Assembly: GCA_017936985.1 (NCBI GenBank)
Contig: JAGBEM010000125.1
Coordinates: 1 to 27,611 of the forward strand
Reading direction: 5' to 3'
DNA: 27,611 nt
DNA from: Oscillospiraceae bacterium
Lineage (GTDB): Bacteria > Bacillota_A > Clostridia > Oscillospirales > Oscillospiraceae
Shown here one piece after another: positions 14,387 through 22,915 of the stretch. The position numbers and the translations under genes were made by a program. The stretch's first letter is position 1; the number at the start of each line of letters is the position of its first letter. The notes under the pieces are model-generated. The model was given only the letters and a program-made list of their open reading frames with translations, was not told the origin of the DNA and ran no database searches.

Positions 14387-15565
14387 ATGCTAAATCAAAA
14401 ATTAATTGATCGCGAGTTCGGGTACATCGGTGACCATGTATATCTGAACCATAGTCTTGTCGGCATGCCCCCCGAGCGAGTCAAGGATGCCTGCCGCACT
14501 TTTATGGATGACTATGTCGCCACCTATAATGACAGCATCAAGACCGATCTGTTGGCTAAACGGAAGCAAGCCAAAAAAAATATAGCTGATTTGATCCACG
14601 CCTATCCCGATGAAATTATCTTCGAAAAGAATGTGACAGAAAGTCTCTCCACCTTTGCCATGGGATATTCTGAACTGAAGCCCGGCACAAATGCCATCAT
14701 TGTGGACTCCGACTTCCCCAATACCATCTTTCCCTGGATCAACGCTCATAAACAGCGCGGCTTTGATTTGAATGTTTACAAAACCACCCGTGGCCAGATC
14801 ATTACCGAGGACATTATCGCCCTCATGAATGAAAATACCAAAGTTCTCGCGCTGTCCATGGTACAGTCTGGCTGGGGATATTTGGCAGACCTGAAGGCGC
14901 TGGGACACGCTTGCCGCGAAAGAGGCATCGCTTTTGTCGTAGACGGTTTTCAGGGTATCGGCCGACTGTCTATCGATGTATCCGAGTGTTGCATTGATTA
15001 TTTAGTCTGCGGCGGATTCAAGGCCTTGATGGGTACTTGGGGTGCAGCCTTCATTTACTGTAACCCAGCCATTATCGAAAAGATTTTCCCGCCCACTGTC
15101 GGCTACCAAAGCGCCAAGTCCCACATCCTTGCTCCCGGTGTAACCACTGACTTTGATGAAATTGACTTCCTTGATGATGTCAGGCGGTTAGAAGCAGGCA
15201 GTCAGTGTACATATGCTATTCATTCAATCAGCAAAGGTGTAGAACTGCTGCTGGAGTTGGGCATGGATGAGGTAGAAGATCATGTGCTGAATTTGGATCG
15301 CTATCTGCGGCAAAAACTCACCACCCTTCCGTTGGATGTGATCACTCCCAAGGATCCTTCTCGTCTATCTGGAGTCATCGCTATTTTGTTCCCCGAGGAA
15401 TTGACCGACAAGGCCAAGGAAATTTTCAAACGCCGCAAGATCCACCTGACTCTCCGAGCAGGCTATATCCGTGTAACGATCGCTGTAATCAACACCCGTG
15501 AGCACATGGATGCTTTCTTTGAAGCCATGCAGGAACTGTGTGCTTCCCAGACAGAAAAGGAGTAA
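14387..15565 (+). CDS. Class V aminotransferase-fold PLP enzyme (NifS/isopenicillin-epimerase-like)
   Basis: 392 residues, preceded by AGGAGG. Sites: substrate-loop start YLNHSLVGMP (19-28), VTESLSTFAM (83-92), the cofactor aspartate and glutamine in VVDGFQGIG (Asp186, Gln189), and the PLP lysine in GGFKALMGTWG (Lys212). The C-terminal domain with RAGYIRVTIAVINTREHMD is usual for the family. It lacks the mobile loop cysteine that marks group I cysteine desulfurases. The family also includes isopenicillin N epimerase, kynureninase-like, lyase and racemase activities, so the reaction cannot be named. Coupling to an M24 hydrolase seven bases downstream suggests both act on the same amino-acid derivative. 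Confidence 0.8.
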   Translation: MLNQKLIDREFGYIGDHVYLNHSLVGMPPERVKDACRTFMDDYVATYNDSIKTDLLAKRKQAKKNIADLIHAYPDEIIFEKNVTESLSTFAMGYSELKPGTNAIIVDSDFPNTIFPWINAHKQRGFDLNVYKTTRGQIITEDIIALMNENTKVLALSMVQSGWGYLADLKALGHACRERGIAFVVDGFQGIGRLSIDVSECCIDYLVCGGFKALMGTWGAAFIYCNPAIIEKIFPPTVGYQSAKSHILAPGVTTDFDEIDFLDDVRRLEAGSQCTYAIHSISKGVELLLELGMDEVEDHVLNLDRYLRQKLTTLPLDVITPKDPSRLSGVIAILFPEELTDKAKEIFKRRKIHLTLRAGYIRVTIAVINTREHMDAFFEAMQELCASQTEKE

Positions 15566-15572
15566 ATAAAAT

Positions 15573-16802
15573 ATGTATACTTTCGATAAATGCCTCCCCC
15601 CCTTACTGGCGCATAGAGATCACAAGACTATGATTGGCCGTATTCAGTCTGCCATGAAAAACGCCGGTCTTGAATATATGATCCTCACCCATGTTCAGGA
15701 CACATTTTACGCAACTGGTTATATGCCCTTGATGCCCAGTGCTGTATCCGTAGTACCCGCCGAGGGTAACGCTTTGCTGATCGTCAGCACATTGGAAAGC
15801 GAAGCTGCCGCAAGCTTGACCCCCGAGGATGTGGAGGTGCGCGAGGTGCGTTCCTGGGTCTTTATCGACGATGGTACCCCCGCCTCCCGAACCGAAAAGG
15901 GAACCATTATCGATCCAAACGGCGCTGCAGGTGTCATCCTTGACATTTTGCTTCGCAAGCCGCTGCAGGGTAAAATCGGTATCAATCTTGGCATTGTAAG
16001 CAAACACCTGTGGGACAAGCTGACCGAGAAAATTCCAAGCAACCGCTTTGAAGACTGCGCACAGCTTCTGCTGGATGTCCGCATTCTAAAGACTCCGTGG
16101 GAGATCGATATGCTCCGTTTGGCAGCACAACAGGCCGAAAAGGTTTATAAACTGGTGGCAGATGACATTAAGCCCGGCATGCCGGCATGGAAGGTCGATG
16201 CGCTCTATGTGTATCACTCTGCCAAGCTCAATCTGCAGCACGGCGCTCTGAGCCGCCGGCATGTATTCCTCACCTCACAGGGAACCTACTATGGACTTTC
16301 CGGTATGCCTCGAGGCTACATTCTGCAGAAGGGTGATGTTGTAAAGCTAGACTCCGGCTTCCGTTATATGGAACACACATCAGATATCGCCCGCACTATT
16401 GCCGTAGGTGGTGAAGCAAGCGACGAAGTGCAGGAGGTTTACAACATTCTCTATAAAGCCTATCGCGTAGGTGTGGATATGCTGGCTCCCGGTGTGAAAT
16501 TCAAGGATCTGTACTGGGCTGTGCGTAACGAGGTTGAGAAATCTTCCTTTATCCCCTGCTATCCCCGAGGCAACATGGGTCACTCCATTGGCTGCGGACA
16601 TCACGCCGAAGAATACCCCACCATTTCTCAGGACCGAGAAATCTGCTTCCAGCCCGGCATGGTGGTTTGCGTGGAAACTCCTTACTCTGCCATCGGCGGT
16701 GCGCCGGTACACGGCGGATTCAATATCGAAGATACTTTTGCCATCACAGAAGACGGTTATGAGGCATTCACCACTGCACCTGATAACATCTTCTGGAAAT
16801 AA
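15573..16802 (+). CDS. M24 family metallopeptidase (Xaa-Pro aminopeptidase/creatinase type)
   Basis: 409 residues with AAGGAG upstream. The N-terminal creatinase-like domain (about 20-170) is followed by the pita-bread catalytic domain. All five metal ligands of the family can be placed: Asp260 (VVKLDSGF), Asp271 (HTSDIAR), His337 (GHSIGCGHH), Glu368 (VCVETPY) and Glu386 (FNIEDTF). With the metals kept it should be a hydrolase cutting next to proline or a similar N-substituted bond, rather than metal-free creatinase. Ectoine-hydrolase-like enzymes share this fold and are another possibility. It is the second gene of a two-gene operon. Confidence 0.88.
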   Translation: MYTFDKCLPPLLAHRDHKTMIGRIQSAMKNAGLEYMILTHVQDTFYATGYMPLMPSAVSVVPAEGNALLIVSTLESEAAASLTPEDVEVREVRSWVFIDDGTPASRTEKGTIIDPNGAAGVILDILLRKPLQGKIGINLGIVSKHLWDKLTEKIPSNRFEDCAQLLLDVRILKTPWEIDMLRLAAQQAEKVYKLVADDIKPGMPAWKVDALYVYHSAKLNLQHGALSRRHVFLTSQGTYYGLSGMPRGYILQKGDVVKLDSGFRYMEHTSDIARTIAVGGEASDEVQEVYNILYKAYRVGVDMLAPGVKFKDLYWAVRNEVEKSSFIPCYPRGNMGHSIGCGHHAEEYPTISQDREICFQPGMVVCVETPYSAIGGAPVHGGFNIEDTFAITEDGYEAFTTAPDNIFWK

Positions 16803-16832
16803 TATTGTCTTTCATCTTACTCTTTTCTTCCT

Positions 16833-16878
16833 AAAAAGCAGTCGCCAGTCCTTTTTCAAGGACTGGCGACTGCTTTTT
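16833..16878. terminator. Bidirectional terminator between converging operons
   Basis: A perfect 21-bp stem (16833-16853 with 16858-16878) with a 4-base loop. A-run and T-run flank it on both strands, so it ends both the M24 operon (plus) and the peptidase operon (minus, pepD stop at 16887). Confidence 0.9.
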
Positions 16879-16886
16879 ATTCTCTT

Positions 16887-18326
16887 TCATTTTTCGCACA
16901 TCAATGCAAGAATTTTCAAAAGAAACTTCCATGTGTTCTCTACCGATGCCACCTCCAACCGTTCCTTAGGCGTATGGACAAAGGTAATATTCGGCCCAAT
17001 GGATACACAATCAAGCCCATCTATCCCGGCTGCGAAAATGCCGCACTCTGCGCCCGCATGGCTTATCTTCACCTCCGGCTCGTTGCCATATAGGTCGCAG
17101 TACGCCTGACGGCAGCAATCTCGCAACGGCGACTCTGTACAAAACGCCCACACCGGGCTGCCAACCGAACAGGCAGTACTACCGCCCAACTGCTTTATCA
17201 GGCATTCTATGCGTTGATTCATCATCTGCTTTTGACTCACTAATGCACTGCGAACACAGAATTCTCCGTAAATCTCCTCCGGGTTTACTCGGAGGATACC
17301 AAAGTTCGCGGATGTCTGCGGCAGTCCCGGTACATCGGCGCTCATCTCCTCCACGCCCTGCGGCACACATTGCAGCATACACAGTAGCCGGCCCGTGGAT
17401 TCTTTGTCCAGCATGGGTGCTGTGTTTTCAGCGTGGCACACCTCAATACGGAGTGTCGGTTCTGTAACCCGATATTCTGCCCGAAGTTCATTCTCCATCT
17501 CAGCTACGACTACTTTTACATCAAGATTGTCCTGTACCGCCACCACAGCATGCGCTTCATCAGCTATGGCGTTATCAGCTTGTCCGCTAAAGGCATCGAT
17601 CACATGCATCGCGCCAGTACAGCTAAGCTGATATAATATACGTCCCAGCAGGCGAATTGCACAGGCTCTTCCTTTATGAATATCAATACCGGAATGTCCT
17701 CCTTGCAATCCGCAGATATGTATATCCCATACATCTCCCGATGCAGGGATACGCACAACAGGCAGATGGCAGGTGACCTTATTACCCCCTGCACATCCGG
17801 CAAAAATCTCACCTTCTCGCTCAGAGTCCAGATTGATCATACGGCGCCCTTTTAGCCATGACATATCCAGTTGTGCTGCTCCCTTCATTCCAATCTCTTC
17901 ATCAACTGTCAGCACAGCCTCCAGCGGCGGGTGGACAATATCCGATGCATCCAACAGTGACAGGATCATCGCTACGGCAATGCCGTTATCAGCACCCAGA
18001 GTTGTTCCATCGGCCCATACATCGGATCCATCCGTACACAGCCGTATGCCTTCGCAACTCATATCGACAGTGCTTCCGCTTTCTTTTGCACAGACCATAT
18101 CAAGATGTCCCTGCAGTATGAGCGGAGGCTCATTCTCCGCCCCACGGCTGCCGTGTTTGTAGATAACGATATTTCCCGCGTCATCCTGCCGATAGGTCAG
18201 CTTACGATCCGCCGCAAAGGCAGCACACCAATCGGATATCGCCTTTGTGTCTCTGGAGCCGTGAGGGATGGCACTGAGCAATTCAAACCAATGGAATACA
18301 ACTCGTGGGGACAGTTTTTCCAGCAT
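16887..18326 (-). CDS. pepD: Aminoacyl-histidine dipeptidase PepD (M20 family)
   Basis: 479 residues from the ATG at 18326, with AAGGAG nine bases upstream; 13 codons of open frame above it lack a start signal. Metal-site motifs of the M20C/PepD type are visible: LQGHLDMV (His74, Asp76), LGADNG (Asp113), VDEEIGMKGA (Glu143 catalytic base, Glu144), NLDSE (Asp167) and a C-terminal FVHTPKE. A dimerisation domain interrupts the catalytic domain (GLQGGHSGIDIHKGRA). The enzyme splits dipeptides of broad specificity in the cytoplasm. It is the last gene of the peptide operon, 69 bases after the M29 gene. Confidence 0.93.
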   Translation of the reverse strand: MLEKLSPRVVFHWFELLSAIPHGSRDTKAISDWCAAFAADRKLTYRQDDAGNIVIYKHGSRGAENEPPLILQGHLDMVCAKESGSTVDMSCEGIRLCTDGSDVWADGTTLGADNGIAVAMILSLLDASDIVHPPLEAVLTVDEEIGMKGAAQLDMSWLKGRRMINLDSEREGEIFAGCAGGNKVTCHLPVVRIPASGDVWDIHICGLQGGHSGIDIHKGRACAIRLLGRILYQLSCTGAMHVIDAFSGQADNAIADEAHAVVAVQDNLDVKVVVAEMENELRAEYRVTEPTLRIEVCHAENTAPMLDKESTGRLLCMLQCVPQGVEEMSADVPGLPQTSANFGILRVNPEEIYGEFCVRSALVSQKQMMNQRIECLIKQLGGSTACSVGSPVWAFCTESPLRDCCRQAYCDLYGNEPEVKISHAGAECGIFAAGIDGLDCVSIGPNITFVHTPKERLEVASVENTWKFLLKILALMCEK

Positions 18327-18358
18327 AGTTTTTATCTCCTTCCATTTTTCATAAAACA

Positions 18359-18385
18359 CGCACACCCGGCTCAGCCGGACGTGCG
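18359..18385 (-). terminator. Hairpin between the M29 and pepD genes
   Basis: CGCAC-AC-CCGGC pairs with GCCGG-AC-GTGCG around a 3-base loop (18359-18370 with 18374-18385). On the minus strand TGTTTTAT follows. It may lower transcription into pepD as a partial terminator, or protect the upstream mRNA. Confidence 0.5.
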
Positions 18386-18395
18386 CACATATATC

Positions 18396-19529
18396 TTAGA
18401 GGGCGATCTCTTTTTTGAGCAGCGCAGGATTCAGCGGCTGCAGTTCCTCCGGCAGATATAGCCCGTCCTTTTGAATCAGCACATCATCAAACCATATCTC
18501 GCCGCCGCCATACTCTGGCTGCATACGGTAGACCATGTCCCAGTGTATTTTACTCACATTACCGTTTCCACATGTTTCGTAGGCATTTCCGGGCGTAAAA
18601 TGAAAGCTCCCGGCTGCCTTTTCATCAAATAGGATCGAACCAACTACTCGCTCAATGAACGGATTCGTTCCCATGGCAAATTCACCAATATGACGAGCTC
18701 CTTCATCAGTGGCGAAAATCGCATCCATATGTGCCTGATTACCGCGCTGGCAGGAATAGGACACGATTTTGCCCTCGTGCAACTCCAGCTGAACGCCCTC
18801 AAACAGTTCATTATCAAAAAAAGTAGGAGTATTATATCGAATATAGCCCTCTGCACTGTCGATCACCGGAGCCGTAAAAACCTCTCCGGCAGGGATATTA
18901 TGCGTACCGCGGCACACACATACTCCCTTATCCTTGATGCTGAAGGAAAGATCCACACTCTCTCCCTTGATCCGCACTTGATCTGTTCTTTGCATTAGAT
19001 CCGCAAGAGGCTTCATCCGCTGGGCAAAGCGCTTATAATCTATGCAGCAGCTCTCAAAATAGAACTTCACAAAGCTCTCTGTTGCCATACCCGCAGACTG
19101 TGCCATAGCCTCGTTAGGTTCGCAGGTCGCCAGCCACCTGGTATGTGGAATCCGGGTTTGGAAGTGCACCGGCCGCTCATAGAATGTACGATACATCTGC
19201 GACTGCTTTATCGGAATTTCTGCCATGTCATAGGGATTCTTATTTAGGCGCAGAGAGATGTACACATCCATCTCTTGCATACGTTGCACATCCCATGTTG
19301 CCTGCATCCGGACGGTCTCCTCATCAGCACCACTGATCCATACACTCTGCAGGGAGTCACGCAACTGATGATAGAACGGCCTTCCCCCCGCAGCATAAAC
19401 CGCACGGATCATTTCACAGGCCAGGCCATCATCAGCATCTGTCACCTCAATGAGCACTTTTTCTCCAGGCTTGACGCAAACCACTTCATTAACGATCAGT
19501 TTGGCATATTTTTTGTACGATTCTTTCAT
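18396..19529 (-). CDS. M29 family aminopeptidase (AmpS/PepS type)
   Basis: 377 residues from the ATG at 19529, which follows GGAGGAG; the 94 codons of open frame further up overlap the MATE gene and have no family match. The M29 pattern is present: KYAKLIVNEVVCVKPGEKVL at the start, RGNQAHMDAIFATDEGARHIGEFAMGTNP, HFTPGNAYETCGNGNVSKIH and WDMVYRM, which carry the Glu, His and Asp ligands of the co-catalytic metal pair. Family enzymes are cytoplasmic, broad-range aminopeptidases. The gene begins 10 bases after the MATE stop, within the peptide operon. Confidence 0.9.
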   Translation of the reverse strand: MKESYKKYAKLIVNEVVCVKPGEKVLIEVTDADDGLACEMIRAVYAAGGRPFYHQLRDSLQSVWISGADEETVRMQATWDVQRMQEMDVYISLRLNKNPYDMAEIPIKQSQMYRTFYERPVHFQTRIPHTRWLATCEPNEAMAQSAGMATESFVKFYFESCCIDYKRFAQRMKPLADLMQRTDQVRIKGESVDLSFSIKDKGVCVCRGTHNIPAGEVFTAPVIDSAEGYIRYNTPTFFDNELFEGVQLELHEGKIVSYSCQRGNQAHMDAIFATDEGARHIGEFAMGTNPFIERVVGSILFDEKAAGSFHFTPGNAYETCGNGNVSKIHWDMVYRMQPEYGGGEIWFDDVLIQKDGLYLPEELQPLNPALLKKEIAL

Positions 19530-19539
19530 AGCTCCTCCT

Positions 19540-20934
19540 TTAGTCCCTCTTATCAGCTGTCGATTCCCAACTCTTGAGCCATCTGTCCGATTTGAATCTT
19601 GCTTTGTAGGCAATATGTCGAGCCAAATGGTCTGCCCCCTGTGACAAAACAACAGCCATGGGGCCAAGCCCGAGTTTTGTGCCCAGCAGCCACATACCTC
19701 CAACGCGACAAACCCACGCCGAAAGCGGCGAAAAGAACATGGCGAATTTTGCATCACCAACAGCTTTAAATCCATTGGACAGTGCAAAGCACCCCGGAAG
19801 TGCCGGAACAAACAGGCTATACAGCATTGTCATCCTTGCCGCCATGGGCCAAACAGCTTCCTCCCGGCAAAAAAGACAGGCCAGCGGAACAGCCAGAACC
19901 AGATGCGCAACCGTAGTCCAGATGGCCACAGCCCTCGCACATCGATACAGATAGCCCACACAGGAACGGACTGACATGGCATTATTTTCTCGTCCGGCAC
20001 AGCGTCCGGTGATCGGTGTTACCAAAAAGTTGATAGACATGAACGGGATCAGCAAAACATTGGTAACAGACGCAAATACCTGATTGGCCGAAATGACTGC
20101 AGTTCCCATACCGGCGATGAGCACCTGCACCACCAGCCTGGTCAGATTAAATAACAAGTTTTCCGTTGCGGAGGGCACACTGATATGCGCAAGGTTTTTC
20201 ATTCTCCTCCATGTTTCCCGATCGAAGCTAAAAATAGGATGTGCCGTAAAACCCTTTCGCATCACCATAGCCACTGCGATAGCAGCGCCGACCGATACCG
20301 AAAGAAAATAGGCAAGCCCCGCACCTGCAACACCCATCTGTAAATAAAATGTGAAAAACAAGTTTGTGAGTATACTCATTACATTGATGCAAATGCTCAC
20401 AAACATGGGTCTTTTGCTGTCTCCGCAGCTTCTCATAAAACCACAGCATTGAAAATAGATGAACCACAATGGTGGTGTTAGGGCAGTATAGCTGTAATAT
20501 GCGACAGAGTTGTCTATTACCTCAGGCTCTGCACTACCAAATAAGGTATGCAACATCGGTACACGCAGAAAAAACAGGCCAAGAGAAAGCGCAAGGCTGA
20601 TGGCAAAACCCATCAGCAGTGCTGCACCGGCTGCTTTTGCTCCCTCTTTCAGACGATGAGCGCCGGAGGACTGCGCCACCAAAGCCGTCCCTCCCATGGA
20701 AAACGCCTGAAAAACAATCATAAGCGTATTGTTAATTGGATTGATTTGACTAACCCCAGCTATAGCCGCATTGCCAACAAAACTCATAACAATGACATTG
20801 ATGTTCTCCAGCAGTGTAGAGGCAAATTGCTCTGTCAGCATTCCCGGCAGCATCGTGTGCAGATCATTTCGTACACTCTCATTGGATTTCACAGATGGAC
20901 GCAATAATTCTATTATTGTTTTCCTGATATTCAT
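19540..20934 (-). CDS. MATE family efflux transporter
   Basis: 464 residues with about twelve hydrophobic segments and the two-fold layout of MATE carriers: PGMLTEQFASTLLENINVIV and INPINNTLMIVFQAFSMGG in the first half, SVPSATENLLFNLTRLVVQV and the matching inner segments in the second. MATE proteins expel cationic compounds or metabolites in exchange for sodium or protons. The start lies six bases after the S9 stop with no clear ribosome binding site, so it may depend on translation of the upstream gene. Its position between peptidase genes suggests export of a toxic or excess amino-acid or peptide product; this is inference. Confidence 0.85.
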   Translation of the reverse strand: MNIRKTIIELLRPSVKSNESVRNDLHTMLPGMLTEQFASTLLENINVIVMSFVGNAAIAGVSQINPINNTLMIVFQAFSMGGTALVAQSSGAHRLKEGAKAAGAALLMGFAISLALSLGLFFLRVPMLHTLFGSAEPEVIDNSVAYYSYTALTPPLWFIYFQCCGFMRSCGDSKRPMFVSICINVMSILTNLFFTFYLQMGVAGAGLAYFLSVSVGAAIAVAMVMRKGFTAHPIFSFDRETWRRMKNLAHISVPSATENLLFNLTRLVVQVLIAGMGTAVISANQVFASVTNVLLIPFMSINFLVTPITGRCAGRENNAMSVRSCVGYLYRCARAVAIWTTVAHLVLAVPLACLFCREEAVWPMAARMTMLYSLFVPALPGCFALSNGFKAVGDAKFAMFFSPLSAWVCRVGGMWLLGTKLGLGPMAVVLSQGADHLARHIAYKARFKSDRWLKSWESTADKRD

Positions 20935-20940
20935 GTCAAA

Positions 20941-22827
20941 TCACATTAAATACCGTCCGAACCATTCCAGCATCACATCAATGTCGTGGAGCAGCTGAGA
21001 TACCCGACGGCCGCCGTGTCCGCATCCGCGGTTAACCATAAGCCGTGTGTCCACACCCCGCTCCAGTAACGCCACGAACATCTGCTGTGCCTGCTCCAGA
21101 GGACAGTACTGATCTTTCTCATGCTGAATAAACAGCGTCGGCGTAGTAACCCGATCGGCATACCGCAGTGGAGACTGGCGCCACAAGGCGTCAAGATCCG
21201 TCCAGGGTGTAGCTGCCACCACTCGGTCACCGTACCAGCGCTCTACGGAAGTGCCGTGCATACTGATCCAGTTGATGGGCGACATCCGTGCCGTAGCTGC
21301 CTTGAATCTGTCCGTATGCCCCACAGCCCAGCTTGTCATGAAGCCACCGTAACTTTGGCCGGTTATAGCCAACCGTTCCGGATCTAAGCCAGGATATGCT
21401 TCCAGAACCGCATCCGTAAAAGCCATAACATTGTGAAAATCTTCTTCACCCAAACGGCCAGTCACATTCATGAAGTCTACGCCATATGTAGTCGAACCTC
21501 TGGGATTGCAGAAGAATACAAAATAGCCCTCGTTGGCCCACCGCTGGTGCTCGCATGTAAAGGCATCGTTATAACAGCCATGGGGACCGCCGTGGATATT
21601 TAGGATGCCTGGGTACTTCTTCCCCGGCTCATACTCCACAGGCTTCATGACCCAGCCGTACACCTTATCGCTGCCGTCCTCTACGCAAAAAGGCTCCGGC
21701 ACACTAAAGGAATAAGTGTCATACAGTTCGTCGTTCTGGTGGGACAACTGAGTAACCTGTCCATCACGCCAGCGGTAGATTTCCGGCAGGCGGTTGCTAC
21801 GCCAACCTGTGAAGATAATGTCCTCACCCACAGAGATGGGACAGGTGGGATTAATACCCGGAGTTGGAATATCCTCATACTCCAATTCGTCGGTCCAGCG
21901 AGCCATAATAGTTTTTGCCTGAAATGTCCGCTGGAACAGAGTCACTCCATCTCGCTGGCGCACAGTGCCCAACTCCCACTGAGGCTCTGCATCCACTCGC
22001 ATATCTCCGCCATTCAAAGATACGGACTTAATGCGGATAGATGCAATGGCGGGTCCATCCTCAATGGCCCATGCACCATAATACACGCGCCCGTTCCGTT
22101 GCGCCAAAGAGAACACATAGCAGCTATCCCGGCACAGGATTTTGGTTTCGCCGCTGGCCCACTCATAGCGGCAGATGCAGGCTCGTCCAGCCTCATCTCT
22201 GTCATAGTCATAGCCCACATAGCAGATACCATCTTTATCTGTCAGCACATCATCGCTGCAAAAGGTCATAAAGGTCTGCATGGTGGGAGCAGTGAGCTGA
22301 CGAAGCTCACCTGCCGCGCAATCCCAGAGAAACAGTGCTCTGCGGTGTCTGTTTTCATATGATCCGCCGTCACCCCAGTAGGGATACTCGTCAAAAAACA
22401 GCCACTTATCCTGGTTCCGCTCTGTCTCCGGATTTAAATCCGTGTCCGCTCGAACGAGGAATCGATCATTCCCCAGAAGAGAAGCCTGGGCCCCCGCAAC
22501 AGGAATTCGCATATATTCAACTGCCTCACCGCCATCCACAGTGATAGAGTAGAACACAGTTTCATTCACCGGCACATCTCCACCACGTACAGTAGAGAAA
22601 AGCACATGGTTATTGTCCAGCCAAAACGCCCCATTTTCCCGACCTCCTGTTGTGAGCTGAGTCTCTCGCCCACTCTCCAAATCCAGAAGCCACAGGTAAT
22701 TCTCGTAGGCATCCCTTTTAACATTCATTCGCTGCACAGTATACAGCGCACGCCGTCCATCCGGCGATATCTGTAGACCCCGCACAGTGCGGAGCATCTG
22801 ATAATCCTCGTTGCAAAACTTTTTCAC
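20941..22827 (-). CDS. S9 family serine peptidase (acylaminoacyl/dipeptidyl-peptidase-like)
   Basis: 628 residues from the GTG at 22827, chosen because GTGAGGT stands eight bases upstream. The open frame continues 76 codons into the M14 gene in another frame and is not plausible there. The N-terminal beta-propeller (RGLQISPDGRRALYTVQR, WLLDLESGRETQLTTG, GWRSNRLPEIYRW) is followed by the alpha/beta-hydrolase domain: NIHGGPHG, NPRGSTTYG, nucleophile Ser in TGQSYGGFM, Asp in IQHEKDQYCP and His in GCGHGG. There is no signal peptide, so it acts in the cytoplasm, probably on short imported peptides. Confidence 0.92.
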   Translation of the reverse strand: MKKFCNEDYQMLRTVRGLQISPDGRRALYTVQRMNVKRDAYENYLWLLDLESGRETQLTTGGRENGAFWLDNNHVLFSTVRGGDVPVNETVFYSITVDGGEAVEYMRIPVAGAQASLLGNDRFLVRADTDLNPETERNQDKWLFFDEYPYWGDGGSYENRHRRALFLWDCAAGELRQLTAPTMQTFMTFCSDDVLTDKDGICYVGYDYDRDEAGRACICRYEWASGETKILCRDSCYVFSLAQRNGRVYYGAWAIEDGPAIASIRIKSVSLNGGDMRVDAEPQWELGTVRQRDGVTLFQRTFQAKTIMARWTDELEYEDIPTPGINPTCPISVGEDIIFTGWRSNRLPEIYRWRDGQVTQLSHQNDELYDTYSFSVPEPFCVEDGSDKVYGWVMKPVEYEPGKKYPGILNIHGGPHGCYNDAFTCEHQRWANEGYFVFFCNPRGSTTYGVDFMNVTGRLGEEDFHNVMAFTDAVLEAYPGLDPERLAITGQSYGGFMTSWAVGHTDRFKAATARMSPINWISMHGTSVERWYGDRVVAATPWTDLDALWRQSPLRYADRVTTPTLFIQHEKDQYCPLEQAQQMFVALLERGVDTRLMVNRGCGHGGRRVSQLLHDIDVMLEWFGRYLM

Positions 22828-22880
22828 AGCGTGTACCTCACTTTCAAATTGATTACCCAGTTTGTGCCTGTACTCAGTTT

Positions 22881-22911
22881 TCGGGGATGCTGCACACGGC
22901 AGCATCCCCGA
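22881..22911 (-). other. Intergenic hairpin between the M14 and S9 genes
   Basis: A perfect 12-bp GC-rich stem (22881-22892 with 22900-22911) with a 7-base loop just after the M14 stop. No T-run follows on the minus strand, so an mRNA-stabilising or processing stem is more likely than a terminator. Confidence 0.5.
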
Positions 22912-22915
22912 CTCT

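Noticed and set aside
18396..19811. A 471-residue form of the M29 aminopeptidase
   Set aside because: The first 94 codons overlap the end of the MATE gene and have no family likeness. The ATG at 19529 follows a GGAGGAG site and gives the usual family length range.
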